The translations under genes and the position numbers were made by a program. This document shows positions 35,426 to 46,028 of a stretch of DNA of 64,000 bases, piece by piece (the stretch's first letter is position 1; each line of letters starts with the position of its first letter). The notes under the pieces are model-generated. The model made no database searches, was not told where the DNA came from, and saw nothing but the letters and a program-made list of their open reading frames with translations. Origin of the DNA: Hydrangea macrophylla (Eukaryota; Streptophyta; Magnoliopsida; Cornales; Hydrangeaceae); contig CM066988.1 in assembly GCA_033977485.1 (NCBI GenBank), forward strand, positions 77,472,669 through 77,536,668, in the 5' to 3' direction.

Positions 35426-36024
35426 TAGGGGTGTGTTTCGGCCGGATTGGATCGGAAATAGGGGTTTCGGAAAAAAAATTCTAAAATTTTCGAAAATTAT
35501 TTCGGCGTTCCAATTCCTATTCTGAAAATTCGGAATTTTCATTTTCCGTTCCGATTCGGAAATTTCGGAATTTTCGGAATCGGATCATTTTCGGAAAATT
35601 TCGAAATTTTTTCGGAATTTTTCGGAATAGGATATTTTCGGAAAAATTTCGGAAATTTTCGGAATTTTCCGATACAAGCTTAGTGCTTGGACTAATATGG
35701 ATCAAGTTGGGACTAATTTATAGACTCACATTCCTTATCCTTTTTCATGGCTAACTGATGTGGGACAAGTAGTGTAAGGTAATTTCGGAATTTTTTCGGA
35801 ATATTTCAGAATTTTTTCGAAAAATTTTCGGAATATATTTTTCGGAATATTTTCGGCATATTTTCCGAATTTTCGGAATTCTGAAAAAAATTCAGATTCC
35901 GATCTGAAATTTTTCAAAATTTTCAAAATTCAGAATTTCGGAATATATTTTTACTTGCCAAAATCAGAAATTTTCGAATCAGAATCGGTCGGAATCGAAA
36001 TTTCCGTTCCAAAACACATCCCTA
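35426..36024. mobile_element. Non-autonomous hAT element upstream of the uL14m gene
   Basis: 599 bp with ends TAGGGGTGTGTTTCGG and CCAAAACACATCCCTA (imperfect inverted repeats) and an exact 8-bp target duplication ATCCGAAC at 35418-35425 and 36025-36032. An 8-bp duplication is the hAT hallmark. The inside is almost wholly variants of TTTCGGAATTTT, so the frames at 35517-35705 and 35735-35926 are artefacts of the repeat. Confidence 0.93.
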
Positions 36025-36084
36025 ATCCGAACTGCCAAAAGGAGGCGTCAAAGTATTATTAGATTCAAAAAGACAGAGCGTCCA

Positions 36085-36169
36085 ACCAGCTAAGAAGGCA
36101 GAAACCCTAGGAGAGCCTCCAGCGACGACGAGCGAAGTCCAAGTAGAAGAAGAAGAGACTCAATCATTT
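36085..36169 (+). other. 5'-UTR exon of the uL14m gene
   Basis: GC-richer leader (gcctccagcgacgacgagcg, then an AGAAGAAG run) ending at the donor ATTT|GTAAGT (36170). Intron 1 then runs to ..ATTGACAG at 37371. It contains a GATGGG/GGTGGGG run with (CT)16 at 36352-36411. The start of the exon is a guess. Confidence 0.6.
36102..36109 (+). promoter_or_regulatory. Telo-box at the 5' end of the uL14m gene
   Basis: AAACCCTA lies about 65 bp before the first splice donor. Telo-boxes are common near the start of plant ribosomal-protein and other translation genes. The transcription start is probably between 36030 and 36110, so the box is in the core promoter or the first exon. No clear TATA box is seen; the hAT element ends only 78 bp upstream. 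Confidence 0.65.
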
Positions 36170-36376
36170 GTAAGTATTTACAACCAACATTACCCTCAAA
36201 TCAATTTCATCATTTTTTCAGAAAATCTCTCTCTGGTTTTCCTTCCCCAATTTTCATTTATTCATTCCCCATCAATCATCAATCATTTTGATTGATTCCA
36301 AAAATTGATTGAAATTTGAAACCCACCCCACCCACTTTCAGTTTTCACATGGGATGGGGATGGGGATGGGGGTGGG

Positions 36377-36414
<38 letters not shown>

Positions 36415-37420
36415 CATGATTCATTCGACGCATGTACTCTCTTTTCCTTTCCTTGGAAATGTTTTTCTTTCTTTCGGACGAAACACACCCCCAAGGAAAA
36501 ACTGACTCACACTTCATTTCGTGCTCCAATCACTAAAAAAAATTTGCTATATATTTTACTTTGAAACAAATGAGGCTGGAGCTTGATCATATTATTTCTA
36601 CACAGAAGTCTCTATTAGGCTCTGTTGCAAATGCCTATCACTGCTTTTTTCTATTTATTTATTTATTTATTTTATTTTTTAAACTGAGTGTTTATAGAAG
36701 TTCTGTTTCTGTTGGCTTTTTCTGTTAATGACATTATTAGAATTAGTGGGTTCTTTTTTTTTTTTTTTCCTGGCTTCTGAACAAGTTGCAATTGAATTAA
36801 GTTTTATCTTCCGCACTTCGTAATTATCTCTCTGTGTGAATGGTTGAAAGTTGGAAAATTTATTGTTGAGTTACTGAATCAGTTCGTTGATCTGTTTTAA
36901 CCTTAATCATTTCCCATCTTTAAGATTTATTTCTTGGTACATATGTTGTTGTGTTAGTCCTTTTCCCCTCATTTGTAGAATCTTAGTATGCTCGGTCCTA
37001 TGGTACGTAGTCCTGAAACAATCCAATATAGGATCCCAATTTTAACCATTATCTGGTACTTAGCTTTAAATGGGCTGTTAACAAGCACTTTGTTTTTATT
37101 TTCATTCTTCCACAGAGGCTTCTAATTTTTGCTGAATCAAGTAAGAACGAGGAGTTTTTATGATGTGTATTTTTTACAAGTAATATGCATATTTGATGAC
37201 TCTTTTTGGTTCATAAAAAAATGAATTCTAGGTATAAAAGTTTCTATATGCAATTTCGACTATTTTTTTTTTATTTTTTTTTATTTTTTTATTTTTAATT
37301 TTTTATGTCTTGTGAATGATCTGTGAAGTAAGTTGAAGAATTGATTTTGTCTGTTTACATCATATTGACAGGAAAGTTTGGGAATTTGTGATTTGACTCA
37401 GCACAGTACATGAGTGAGGG

Positions 37421-40400
37421 ATGGCAGCAGCATCCACTTCTAAATTGTTTCGTGGTATGTGATTTGGTAGTTTTCAACCAATGACTGATTTCATTCTGAA
37501 CTCTGAAGTTTGTTGAAGTTATTCTGCCAGCTATTGTTGTCTTCTCATCAACACTCTCTGGGGTTATGGTGATTTCATTTTGTTGCTTTTGACTATTTGC
37601 TAGTACAAAAGCTTTCAAATTAGTACCATACTACCATTAGATGATTGTTTATGTTTTTCTTTTTCTTGCTGTATTTGTATTTATTTATTTATTTATTATT
37701 TTTTTTATTTTTATTACTTACCTTGATCCGGACTGGACACACGCACACACCCCAACTCACACACACAACCCAGCCCAAACCCAATCCCAAGCCCCACATT
37801 GGCCAACTGCAAAGCCCCGCAGGGCCACTCGTTCCGACTGAAGAACACACGGGGGCAAGCAAGGAATCCCATGGGGGGATTCGAACCCCCCAACTTCCCA
37901 CTGGGAAGAAGGGGGCGGTACCAAGTGAGCTACACAGCTCGTGGCCCTTAAATCTACATTAATTGATATAAAGTTTGTAACTGAATATTTGACTAGAGCT
38001 GTAAGTACACAAGACTACTGTTACTTTTTTTTTGTTGGGTTACCAAGGTTCAAACCCATAGGAGATTCTAGGTACAAAAATGATAGGTATTTATGTTTTT
38101 TTTCAGAGGGAGAAAAAGAAGCTGACTTGATGCGTTTTCTTGGGTGACAGTGGAATTGAGATTCTTTTCACTTTCTTTTGAATAGACGAATTCAGGAATT
38201 TTTAAATACTACATTAATGTGCAGTCTTGTTAGAGTGTAAATGGACCAAGGACTTTTCATTTCATTCCTGCCAGTTGAACTAGGTTTGTTGTAAACACGG
38301 CCAAGCCCAATAAGCCTTTATGAGCTCAGTTTGTATTGGTTTGTCAGAACACACAAACTTATTCTTGGGACTCATAAAACTGTTAATTACCTAGGTGTTG
38401 GTTAATATATCCGATTGAGGAATCTAGCCAAATGTGTACATTTTTTACAACTCTTGATTGAAATAAAAATCTAAATGTCAGAACCCAGGATTTTGTACTG
38501 AGGAGGTAATTAAATAAGAATATGTGTCCCTTTTTTGTGACCATCTTCTTTAGTAAAAATGTCATGAACATGGAGGCGGGGGAGTGGATACCCTCGGTCT
38601 ATGTAGCCGGATATAAATGACACAAATACAACACTATACAGAGACAACGACACTAAAAAACTTAAAGATGTAGGATACGGAGACGGCAAATTAAAAAATT
38701 GTATTCTTAATATATTTATATGATATATCGTCCATGTCCACTTTAGTTTCCTAAATTTTCAAATTTATCCATTATTCATCTCCCATTTTGTTGTGTTAAG
38801 ACTTCTCAAAATTTTACAAACATTAACAAAGGAGCAACCTTGCCATCTCCACTCCCATTTCCGACAGAGTCTGATGTATGAGAAGTTAAGGCACATTTTT
38901 TTTTTCCGCTTGTCTACGGGTTGGTGCATGTTTGACACGTTTAGTGGTGGATACGACATCGAAATTGAAGTGTTCATGATGTATAGCTCCCAATCAGTGA
39001 TTGTAATCTGTAACATAATTCAAAATTTAGTTCTCTCTCCCCCCTCCTCTCAAAAAGATTGTCAGGTTAGGCTGCAATGCTAAATTGTTTATGAGCAAAA
39101 CAACCTCTAGCCAAGGAAGCACCAGTGCGAATGCGGGGACGCGAGTGCGGGGAGTTCGGCAATTTTCTCAAAATCACGGGTGCGAGTGCGGCGGGGGTAC
39201 TTATATAAAAATGCTAAAAAAATATTTTATTTAGCATTTATATATTACTTTTATACTATATACAAACTATTCTATCACTATTTTTTTTCTAATTAAGACA
39301 CAGTATACACAAACTACATGCTTAATACTAGTAATAAACAATGTAATTCAACTATCTGCAAAGCCACAAGCAAGCAAATTAATATTAAACGTTAACAAAG
39401 TCTTGCACAAAAGCACTAAAAAAGCACTCAGGCGCACTAAAGCACTCCCTACGCACTAAGTGCGCGTGCGGCTGCAATTTTGAAGCACTCGTGCTTCATA
39501 GCCTCTAGCTTGTCCTCTTTATTTGAATGGTGTGCTGGTTTGGGAGTTCTTGACAACCTAATGGCAGCTTGCTTCATGCATGCCCTCATTTGAAGTATGT
39601 CTTTTTGTGTTATGCTGAAACATGAATGGCCCTTTCTTTCTTTTCTCTCTCTCTATATATATATTTACTTGTAGAAATATTTCGTTAATAGGAAATTAGG
39701 AATCTAAGAATTTGACCGAGTTAACTCGGTTTTGGCCGATACTTCAAACCATGATAGGAATCTAAGAAGTTTGATCCATAACTACCTAATGCAATCCAGA
39801 ATTTGTAAGAACGAGTGTGGCTTATTATGGCCTTTGGCTTAATTTTTGTCTTTTCTGTTGGATTAATGATAAAATCTATGTGTTTTATCCTTCTAGTCAT
39901 ATACGTCAGATGCTTCCACAGCGCGAATCTGAATTCATATCTTAAGACAATTTTGCTATGGTTCCAAAAATATTATCCTAGATTTTGTTCCTGTGGCAAT
40001 GGGACGACTCTCATTAGTAGTGGGACCACTTGATTTTCATTGGAAGTTGTTTTAAGTGGCGTCTTGTACTATAGGTATTTTCAATGAAAATCAAGTGGTT
40101 CCACTATTATTGAGTGTGGTTCCACTGCCACGTTTTGGTTCATCAAATATGGGATATGTAAATTTGTGAACTATAGCATTACTCATCATAAAGTACTCAA
40201 ACTTTAAATCATGAAGGATTATCGATAGGACCAAATTAGCTTGAAGCTCCCCAGTTAGCCCTAAATAAGGATTACTCAGTAGATTTCTTTTATGTACCCG
40301 AATATCTGCTATCAGCCTATCAGGGTATCATATCTGTTGTTTACGAAGTTGGTTCTTCATTTAACCCTATCATTAACTTATTTTTGTGGCTGTGTCACCT

Positions 40401-42263
40401 TATTGGATCTGCCCCTGGCAATGGCTGATAATAGGTACGTTGTCATTGTGCTTCCAGAATTACCCCCTGTCCCTTCCCCTAATGAAGCCAAACCATCTTC
40501 ATTCAATTAATGGTTTGGAAAGTAGTTTTTAGTTTATCTGTTGAAGCTTGATATACATTGTTGGGCCATCCTCTAACTGTTTAAGCTTTTGGAGAAACTG
40601 GTGACTTTACATGGTATCAGAGCCTTGTTTGTGGTAAGTCTCAGGTTCGACTTCCATCCCCACTTTGTGTGCATATTTGAACTTTGTTATATGTCCCCAC
40701 AATGATGGAGCTTAGTTTATTGGCTATCCACGTGCGAGACGGGGTCGGACGTGAGGGAGGGTGTTGAAGCGTGATATCCATTGTTGCCCATTCTCTAACA
40801 ACTTAAGCTTTTGGAGCAACTAGTGACTTAACAATATCCTTTAGGATATGTGATTAGGTCTAGGCATGAATAGAATATAGAATCTCTGTAGTCATCCCAT
40901 TCTGTCATGTAATGTATTTGTCTTTTGAGAGGCGAAGAGGCCTTTCATTCTCTCTCTACCTACGGACGTGTGTGTGTGTGTACATATATATATGCACATG
41001 TTCGCCAATACAAATGCTTATGTTTTGGATGCATACATGAGAAATAAAAATGGACAAGCTCATGAAGCAGGTGCAACAAGAAGAGGATAGCAAGTCCTTT
41101 GCAATTATATACGTTGTTTGATGTTTAGTATTAATTAAACATGCCAAGAGTATCTTTTTTCAGTTGTAGGTCTTATTGTATCTTCTTTTGGGTTGGGACT
41201 GGCAAGTAATTACAGCAATATAAAAGGTTTTATTTGCTGTGCATATGTATATATGTGTGTATAAATCTTTATCTTTCTATATTCTAGAGTTTCTTTAGTT
41301 AGAATCTCCATACTTTAGGGGTCCTGCTTGGACTTAGAAGCTATCTATAATACCGTAGTTCGAGTCCCATACATGCTTCAAAGTATTGGTTGATATTGCG
41401 ATGAGTCAGTCATGTCATCACTGCATCAGTGTGGTTTAAGATGAGAAAGAATCCTGATATTGCAATTTAATGAGATGATGGTATGTTGCCTATAATGCGT
41501 CTCGTGTCGTCACGATGACTCGTTGCGAAGATATCATCTCACTTTGTGCAATTTCTAAGTTTTGACAAGTTTAATGAGGTCTTTGGTAACCATGGTTCGA
41601 AGTCGCGGTATCAGAGTCCGTTGTGATGACTCGGGGTCGCGGTATTGGCTTGGTATCGGGCGATACGCAACGAAACACTAGATTTAAGATTCAAAAAAAT
41701 ATGAAAAAATAACCAAAATTTGTAAAATAATAAAAATAACAAAATTTGGCATAATAGATTGTCACAATATCCAATGTACTAACTGTAAAATCACAAATTA
41801 TTCAATTCACACTCTGCCGATCTACTGTTTGAACATTTTTTTTTATTACAAATGCACATTTTAAACAAATAAGTGAACATTTTTAAGCATTTTTTTTATT
41901 ACACACACACACTTTAAACAAATAAGTAGAACATTTTTTTTTTGTATTACACATACACATTTTACACAAATAAGCAAGCATTTTTTTTTGATAAATAAGT
42001 AAACATTTTAAACAAATAAGTGGACATTTTTTTATCAGTAAATATTTTTTAACGCACATTCAAATTAAATAATCTTCAAACACAATATTAGCCCTAATCA
42101 TGTAATTAATAATTAATTAAATACAAAAAAAAATTTGCGCATCACACCCACCCAACAAAATCTAAATTTTAATCGGATGGAAACACATGCACACAAATGC
42201 ATGATACACAGAATAAAATCCCAAACACAACTTAACCCCTCCCTTTGACTCTCGACCAAACCC

Positions 42264-42315
<52 letters not shown>

Positions 42316-45300
42316 TTTGAGAAGAAGAAGATGAAGGGAAGACGACGGAGGAGGAAGAACAAGAAGACGACGGCAGAAGCAGAAGAAGACGATGGAAGAA
42401 GAAGAAGAAGAAGAAGAAGAAGAAGAAGACGATGGAAGAAGAAGACAAGGGAAGAAGAAGACGATGGAAGAAGTGGAAGACGGAGGAAGAAGAGAAAGAA
42501 AGAGAAGAAAAACATACCTGCTTTTCAGATCTGGTAAGTTTTTTCTTTTTGATTTCTCTCTTTTTCACTTTTCCTTTGGTTTTTCTTTTTTCCTTTCAAT
42601 TTTTCTCTTTTTCTTTCAGAGATGTTCATCGTCTCGTGCGTATCGCTAGTTATCTCGGCCAAGATGTAGAAAACTCAGCTGTTTCGGCCGATATATAGAA
42701 CGATACTCGAATTTTTTTTGAACTCAGCTTGAATCGGTCTATATATCGTATCGGACTCTCACGATACCGAGTTAACTCGGCCTATACGACTCGGTATCGA
42801 CTGATACTTCGAACCATGTTGGTAACTGTTAGAATATGCTAGAATATATCTTTTGATATGATGTTATTTACTATGTATTATATTAATGTATTATGATATG
42901 ATATTATTTGATACATTAATATAATCTAATATATATGATATGATGTGATGTATTGATGTATTGGATAATATTGCAATAAATCAATTCCAATACAAGTTAT
43001 TCATATTTTCTGGCACGACATTAGAGCTCTAAGCTCCTGGCAATCTCTTTATTGCATTCTGCTTTTTACTCGCGGGTGGTCTACTTGTCACCCGTCGGAC
43101 CTCTGCCTAGTGCTCACCACCTTGACACTCTTGGCCCTCGTAGCACTTTCGGTCCTAAGCGGCTCTTGCCCCTCGCGGCACTGATGGCCCTTTAAGGCAC
43201 TCTACACCGTCGCGACACTCTTGGCCCTCGAGGCTCTTTCGGCCCCAGCGGCTCTTGGCCCTCTCGGCACTCGTGCCCCTCATCACAATCTTGTCTTTTA
43301 CGGCACTCCACGCCCTCGTGGCACGTTCAGCTGTAGCGACACTCTTGCCCCTCACTGCTCTCTGCCTTTTGCCCCGCATATCTCAGCTACTCGGTTCGTG
43401 GTTTTCTAACTTTTCCCCCCACATGCAATATACTCTATTTGTGGCAACTTGGAGTAGTTGATATCTACTCTCTAGCTTGAGGGGGAGTGTTGGAATATGC
43501 TAGAATATAATGTTATATGATATTATCTAGTATATATGAAATTGATGTGTTATGATATGATATTATGTATTACGTTAATGTAATATATATATATCATATA
43601 ATATGATGCATTGATATATTGGATTTCCTATATCCTATATAAAAGCCCTTCATGTAATATAGCAATAAACCAATTCCAATACAAGTAACCTTAATCAACT
43701 TATACGATATCAAAAATCATTGCGGTTGAGTAATCATGAAACCTGAACTTTTTCGCAAAGGAGAGTGCGTATGCTTGTTGTAGGTTGGACATTCTTTTTC
43801 AAATCATGAGTGTCATGCAAGCTTCTGTCCGTGTTCTATCCTTTTAAAAACTTAAATAAAGTAATTAAATTTCAATAAATCCTTCTTGTTCTATGATAGA
43901 CTTAACTATGAAATATCACCTTAAGAACACCTATTATTGAATGTACATGTAACCACTTACTTGTGCTATTGCTAATGAATAAAAATTGGTTCACATGGTG
44001 TGGAGGTGTGGTGACTTTCATAGCATATTCTGGTTCCTTAGTCAATTGCTTTTGTACATGACCCAGACCTGGAGTATATTCCAGAGTTTCACATGAGTAA
44101 AACTGAAAATGGAATTTAGTTGCTTTTTTGTTTGTGGGTGCATGTGCACATGCATATGCCTAATGATTTTTTGTCTTGTTTTTTCTTCCTTACTGACTCC
44201 TTTCGTTTAATGTGTGGGGGTTATATGAACTTAGTGGGACGCTCACTGTTGGGGGGTCTCAGCAACAACTTTCTTCTTGGTCTAGCAAGAACGTCACATG
44301 AGATACCTTGCAGTGATTTGTTGTCTCAGGTTAGTGTTTTTCTTTATGCAATCTTTCTTGGTTAATGCTTTACAATAAGAATTTGTATAGAGAACTTTCA
44401 TACAGAATGATATCTCTTATTATGCACCAATAGCTTCAAATCGAAAAACCAGTGATTTTTTTTTTTAATGCAATTGGCAAATCAGTTTGGAAATATTGAG
44501 TTCTTAATGTTATTTTAGCACAAGGAGAATGGAGAACTAGTTTTCTTTTAGCACAAGGGGAAAGGAGAACTAGTTTTCCTTCTTTAGCTTCCTTTCCTTC
44601 TCAAACTCCACAAACCAAACAGAGACTAGGTGGGCTCTTAGCAGGAAAACACCTACCAACCAAGCATATTTTTTTGTTGGCAATTACCCGTGATTATTCA
44701 ATCTTCTTGCACATCTCCTTGTATCATTGCAACTGAATCCAATCAATTTAGTGGATAGGGTAGTTGCATCATATATGTCAAAATATTAATGTAATAATGT
44801 CCCTTTAGTCATTTTCATTGGAAGGGTCGAATTAGATTGACTTGATCTCACCAATCAATGCAGTTCACACTCTATTGAGCTTTTTACTCCTATGGCCTAG
44901 TTCAAGTAAAAATCGTTCCTGAAATCTGTTTATCATTTGCATTCTTACAGCAACAGAGGACCTTCATACAAATGCGAACCAAGCTCAAAGTGGTGGATAA
45001 CTCGGGGGCTAAACAAGTAATGTGCATACAAGCATTAAAGGGAAAGAAAGGAGCAAGATTGGGAGACACCATTATTGCATCAGTCAAGTCGTCCCAACCG
45101 GGTGGAAAAGTGAAGAAAGGAGATGTTGTGTACGGTGTTGTAGTACGCGCTGCTATGCCAAGAGGCCGTTGCGATGGGAGTGAGGTCAAGTTTGATGACA
45201 ATGCAGTGGTACTTGTCAACAAGCAAGGCGAACCGATAGGAACCAGAGTGTTTGGCCCGGTCCCGCACGAGCTGAGGAAGAAAAAGCATGTTAAGATTCT

Positions 45301-45325
45301 TAGTCTTGCGGAGCATATTGCCTGA
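37421..45325 (+). CDS. HLP: Mitochondrial-type ribosomal protein uL14 (HUELLENLOS / HLP-like), three coding exons
   Basis: Encodes a large-subunit protein of the organellar ribosome that binds 23S-type rRNA at the subunit interface. Coding exons: 37421-37454 ([11 protein letters not shown] plus one base, donor G|GTATGT), 44235-44329 ([17 protein letters not shown], donor CAG|GTTAGT) and 44951-45325 (acceptor TTACAG), giving 167 aa. Residues 1-50 are rich in Ala, Ser, Arg and Leu with almost no acids, as in a mitochondrial presequence. Residues 51-167 are the uL14 domain ([53 protein letters not shown]). The presequence-like start and RTFIQM junction match HUELLENLOS PARALOG/HUELLENLOS proteins; which of the two is uncertain. 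Exon 2 also has an ATG at 37410 in another frame. Introns: 1.2 kb, 6.8 kb and 0.6 kb. Confidence 0.92.
37715..37944 (-). mobile_element. tRNA-derived SINE in intron 2 of the uL14m gene
   Basis: On the - strand the head carries a tRNA-like A box (TAGCTCACTTGGTA, near 37920-37932) and a B box (GGTTCGAATCC, near 37877-37887). The body has cttcagtcggaacgagtggc and the end ccagtccggatcaaggtaag, then a T-rich tail on the + strand. The same body occurs at 47056-47310 and 52537-52782. No clear target duplication was found. The 66-105-aa frames here are by-products. Confidence 0.85.
39112..39501. mobile_element. Short hAT element in intron 2
   Basis: 390 bp with related ends (CAAGGAAGCACCAGTGC and GCACTCGTGCTTCATAG) and an exact 8-bp duplication CCTCTAGC at 39104-39111 and 39502-39509. 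Inside, motifs such as GTGCGAGTGCGG near the left and GCGCACTAAAGCACT near the right form subterminal repeats. No transposase. Confidence 0.9.
39718..39752. mobile_element. End fragment of the hAT family seen at 41591-42818
   Basis: ccgagttaactcggttttgg then ccgatacttcaaaccatg matches the right end of the larger element, and aggaatctaagaa is present on both sides (about 39699 and 39755). It is too short to define the original insertion. Confidence 0.5.
40003..40135. mobile_element. MITE / fold-back in intron 2
   Basis: gtgggaccacttgattttcattg is mirrored by caatgaaaatcaagtggttccac about 40 bp later, with further inverted sequence outside (actctcattagtag / attattgagtgt). Confidence 0.7.
40539..40833 (+). 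mobile_element. SMART-like TRIM, 295 bp
   Basis: Two short LTRs (40539-40611 and 40762-40833; 73 and 72 bp) start TGTTGAAGC and end TTTACA or TTAACA. The primer-binding site TGGTATCAGAGCC follows the first LTR at once (40612-40624), and a purine run gtgagggaggg precedes the second. The flanks TTATC and ATATC agree in four of five bases. Size and layout match the very small SMART class of TRIM elements, which move only with proteins supplied by other retrotransposons. Confidence 0.88.
41591..42818. mobile_element. Non-autonomous hAT element, 1.2 kb
   Basis: Ends CATGGTTCGAAG and CTTCGAACCATG are perfect 12-bp inverted repeats. TTGGTAAC is duplicated at 41583-41590 and 42819-42826. Subterminal parts repeat ACTCGGTATCG-like words. 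The middle has a GA run (42267-42306) and a long GAA/GAC purine run (42320-42500). The Ser-rich frames of up to 151 aa there are low-complexity shadows, not genes. Confidence 0.92.
42267..42500. repeat. (GA)n and GAA-rich purine tract
   Basis: About 40 bp of GA followed by about 180 bp of AGAAGA/GACGGA-type purine sequence within the hAT element. It accounts for the long Ser/Leu/Phe-rich and Glu/Arg-rich frames on both strands. Confidence 0.95.
42827..43684 (+). mobile_element. Copia-type TRIM with GC-rich internal repeats
   Basis: LTRs at 42827-42995 and 43488-43684 both start TGTTRGAATATGCTAGAATAT and end CAATTCCAATACAA. GTAAC flanks both sides (42822-42826 and 43685-43689). A PBS-like acattagagctctaag follows the first LTR at about 43018, and the typical copia polypurine tract ttgagggggag precedes the second. 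The internal 490 bp hold no gag or pol, only an 18-bp GC-rich repeat array. The element is about 860 bp long. The LTRs end AA rather than CA, so the end position is uncertain by one or two bases. Confidence 0.85.
43122..43375. repeat. About 13 degenerate 16-19-bp units, GC-rich
   Basis: Units resemble GCACTCTTGGCCCTCGCG and recur through the middle of the TRIM, for example cactcttggccctcg at 43126 and again at 43216. It is far richer in GC than the AT-rich LTRs on either side. The 62-74-aa frames here follow from the period being near 18 (six codons). Confidence 0.85.
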
Positions 45326-45650
45326 GGTGTGGACCTCTCTATCTCTATCTTTCTTTCTGTCTCTTTAGTGTGGCTTCTTATGAAGTGTTATTGGGGGTTT
45401 AGATGCTCTCTCTTTTGTTATCAAGCTAAAGAAAGAGGTCCATGGGACCTTCTTGGGTGCTGAACTTGGTCACTTTTAGTGCTGCATTATTGTATTTAAA
45501 AAGTGGGGTTTTTTTGTCTTTGTTCTTTTTTAATGTTTTTAGTCGCAAATGACACCTTTTTGGTAGTGTGGATCTAAATCTGAGATGCTGCCTTGTAGAA
45601 TTATGCATTGAAACTGTTTTTTCCTCTAATGAAAATTAATTAAATAAGGT
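45326..45650 (+). other. Probable 3' UTR of the uL14m gene
   Basis: T-rich sequence after the stop codon with AATGAAAATTAATTAAATAA near 45628-45647, a plausible poly(A) signal region. The exact end cannot be fixed. Confidence 0.5.
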
Positions 45651-46028
45651 CTCACTTACAACTGGAATTGGTTCCTCTCCATTTAGGGATAAATGGAAGA
45701 TCTTCGATTTACCCTTCTTTCAATCTCAACCGCCAAAATTACTCATACATGGAGGGTTTCATGATATACATTTTGTATCGACTGGGAAGTGTGAGAGCAC
45801 AGACCTCTTTTGGTAGGATTTGTGGCCAACTAATTTAGATTGGATAAGATTCTTTCCCCCTTTCCTCTGGTGGCTTTATAGCAAGAAAGTGAATAAAGAG
45901 CCAAGTATCATATAAAAATAAAGACCAAGTCTAGTTGAATACAGCCCCCTACAGGTGATGTTGAAAGGACAGGATTTTGGAGAAAGATGTGATACATTGC
46001 AAAAGTGTGAGAAATTTGTTGCTACAAT
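45651..46028. other. Intergenic, nothing recognised
   Basis: No gene-like frame, repeat or RNA gene is seen between the uL14m 3' UTR and the hAT element. Confidence 0.5.

Noticed and set aside
35517..35926. Two Phe/Lys/Glu-rich frames of about 63 aa on the - strand
   Set aside because: They translate the TTTCGGAA repeat of the hAT element.
37860..37945. tRNA gene suggested by A box and B box
   Set aside because: No cloverleaf can be completed and the boxes belong to a SINE head with a SINE body and tail. The same applies to 47056, 51449, 52537 and 55287.
42113..42568. 151-aa Ser-rich and 117-aa Leu/Ser-rich frames on the - strand, and Glu/Arg-rich frames on the + strand
   Set aside because: They translate a GA/GAA purine tract inside a hAT element; complexity is very low and no start context or domain is seen.
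43155..43461. Overlapping Ala/Arg-rich and Leu-rich frames of 62-74 aa on both strands
   Set aside because: They follow from the 18-bp period of the TRIM repeat array, which keeps all frames open by chance.
44902..45316. 106-aa and 78-aa - strand frames over the last uL14m exon
   Set aside because: Antisense shadows of a well-supported coding exon.
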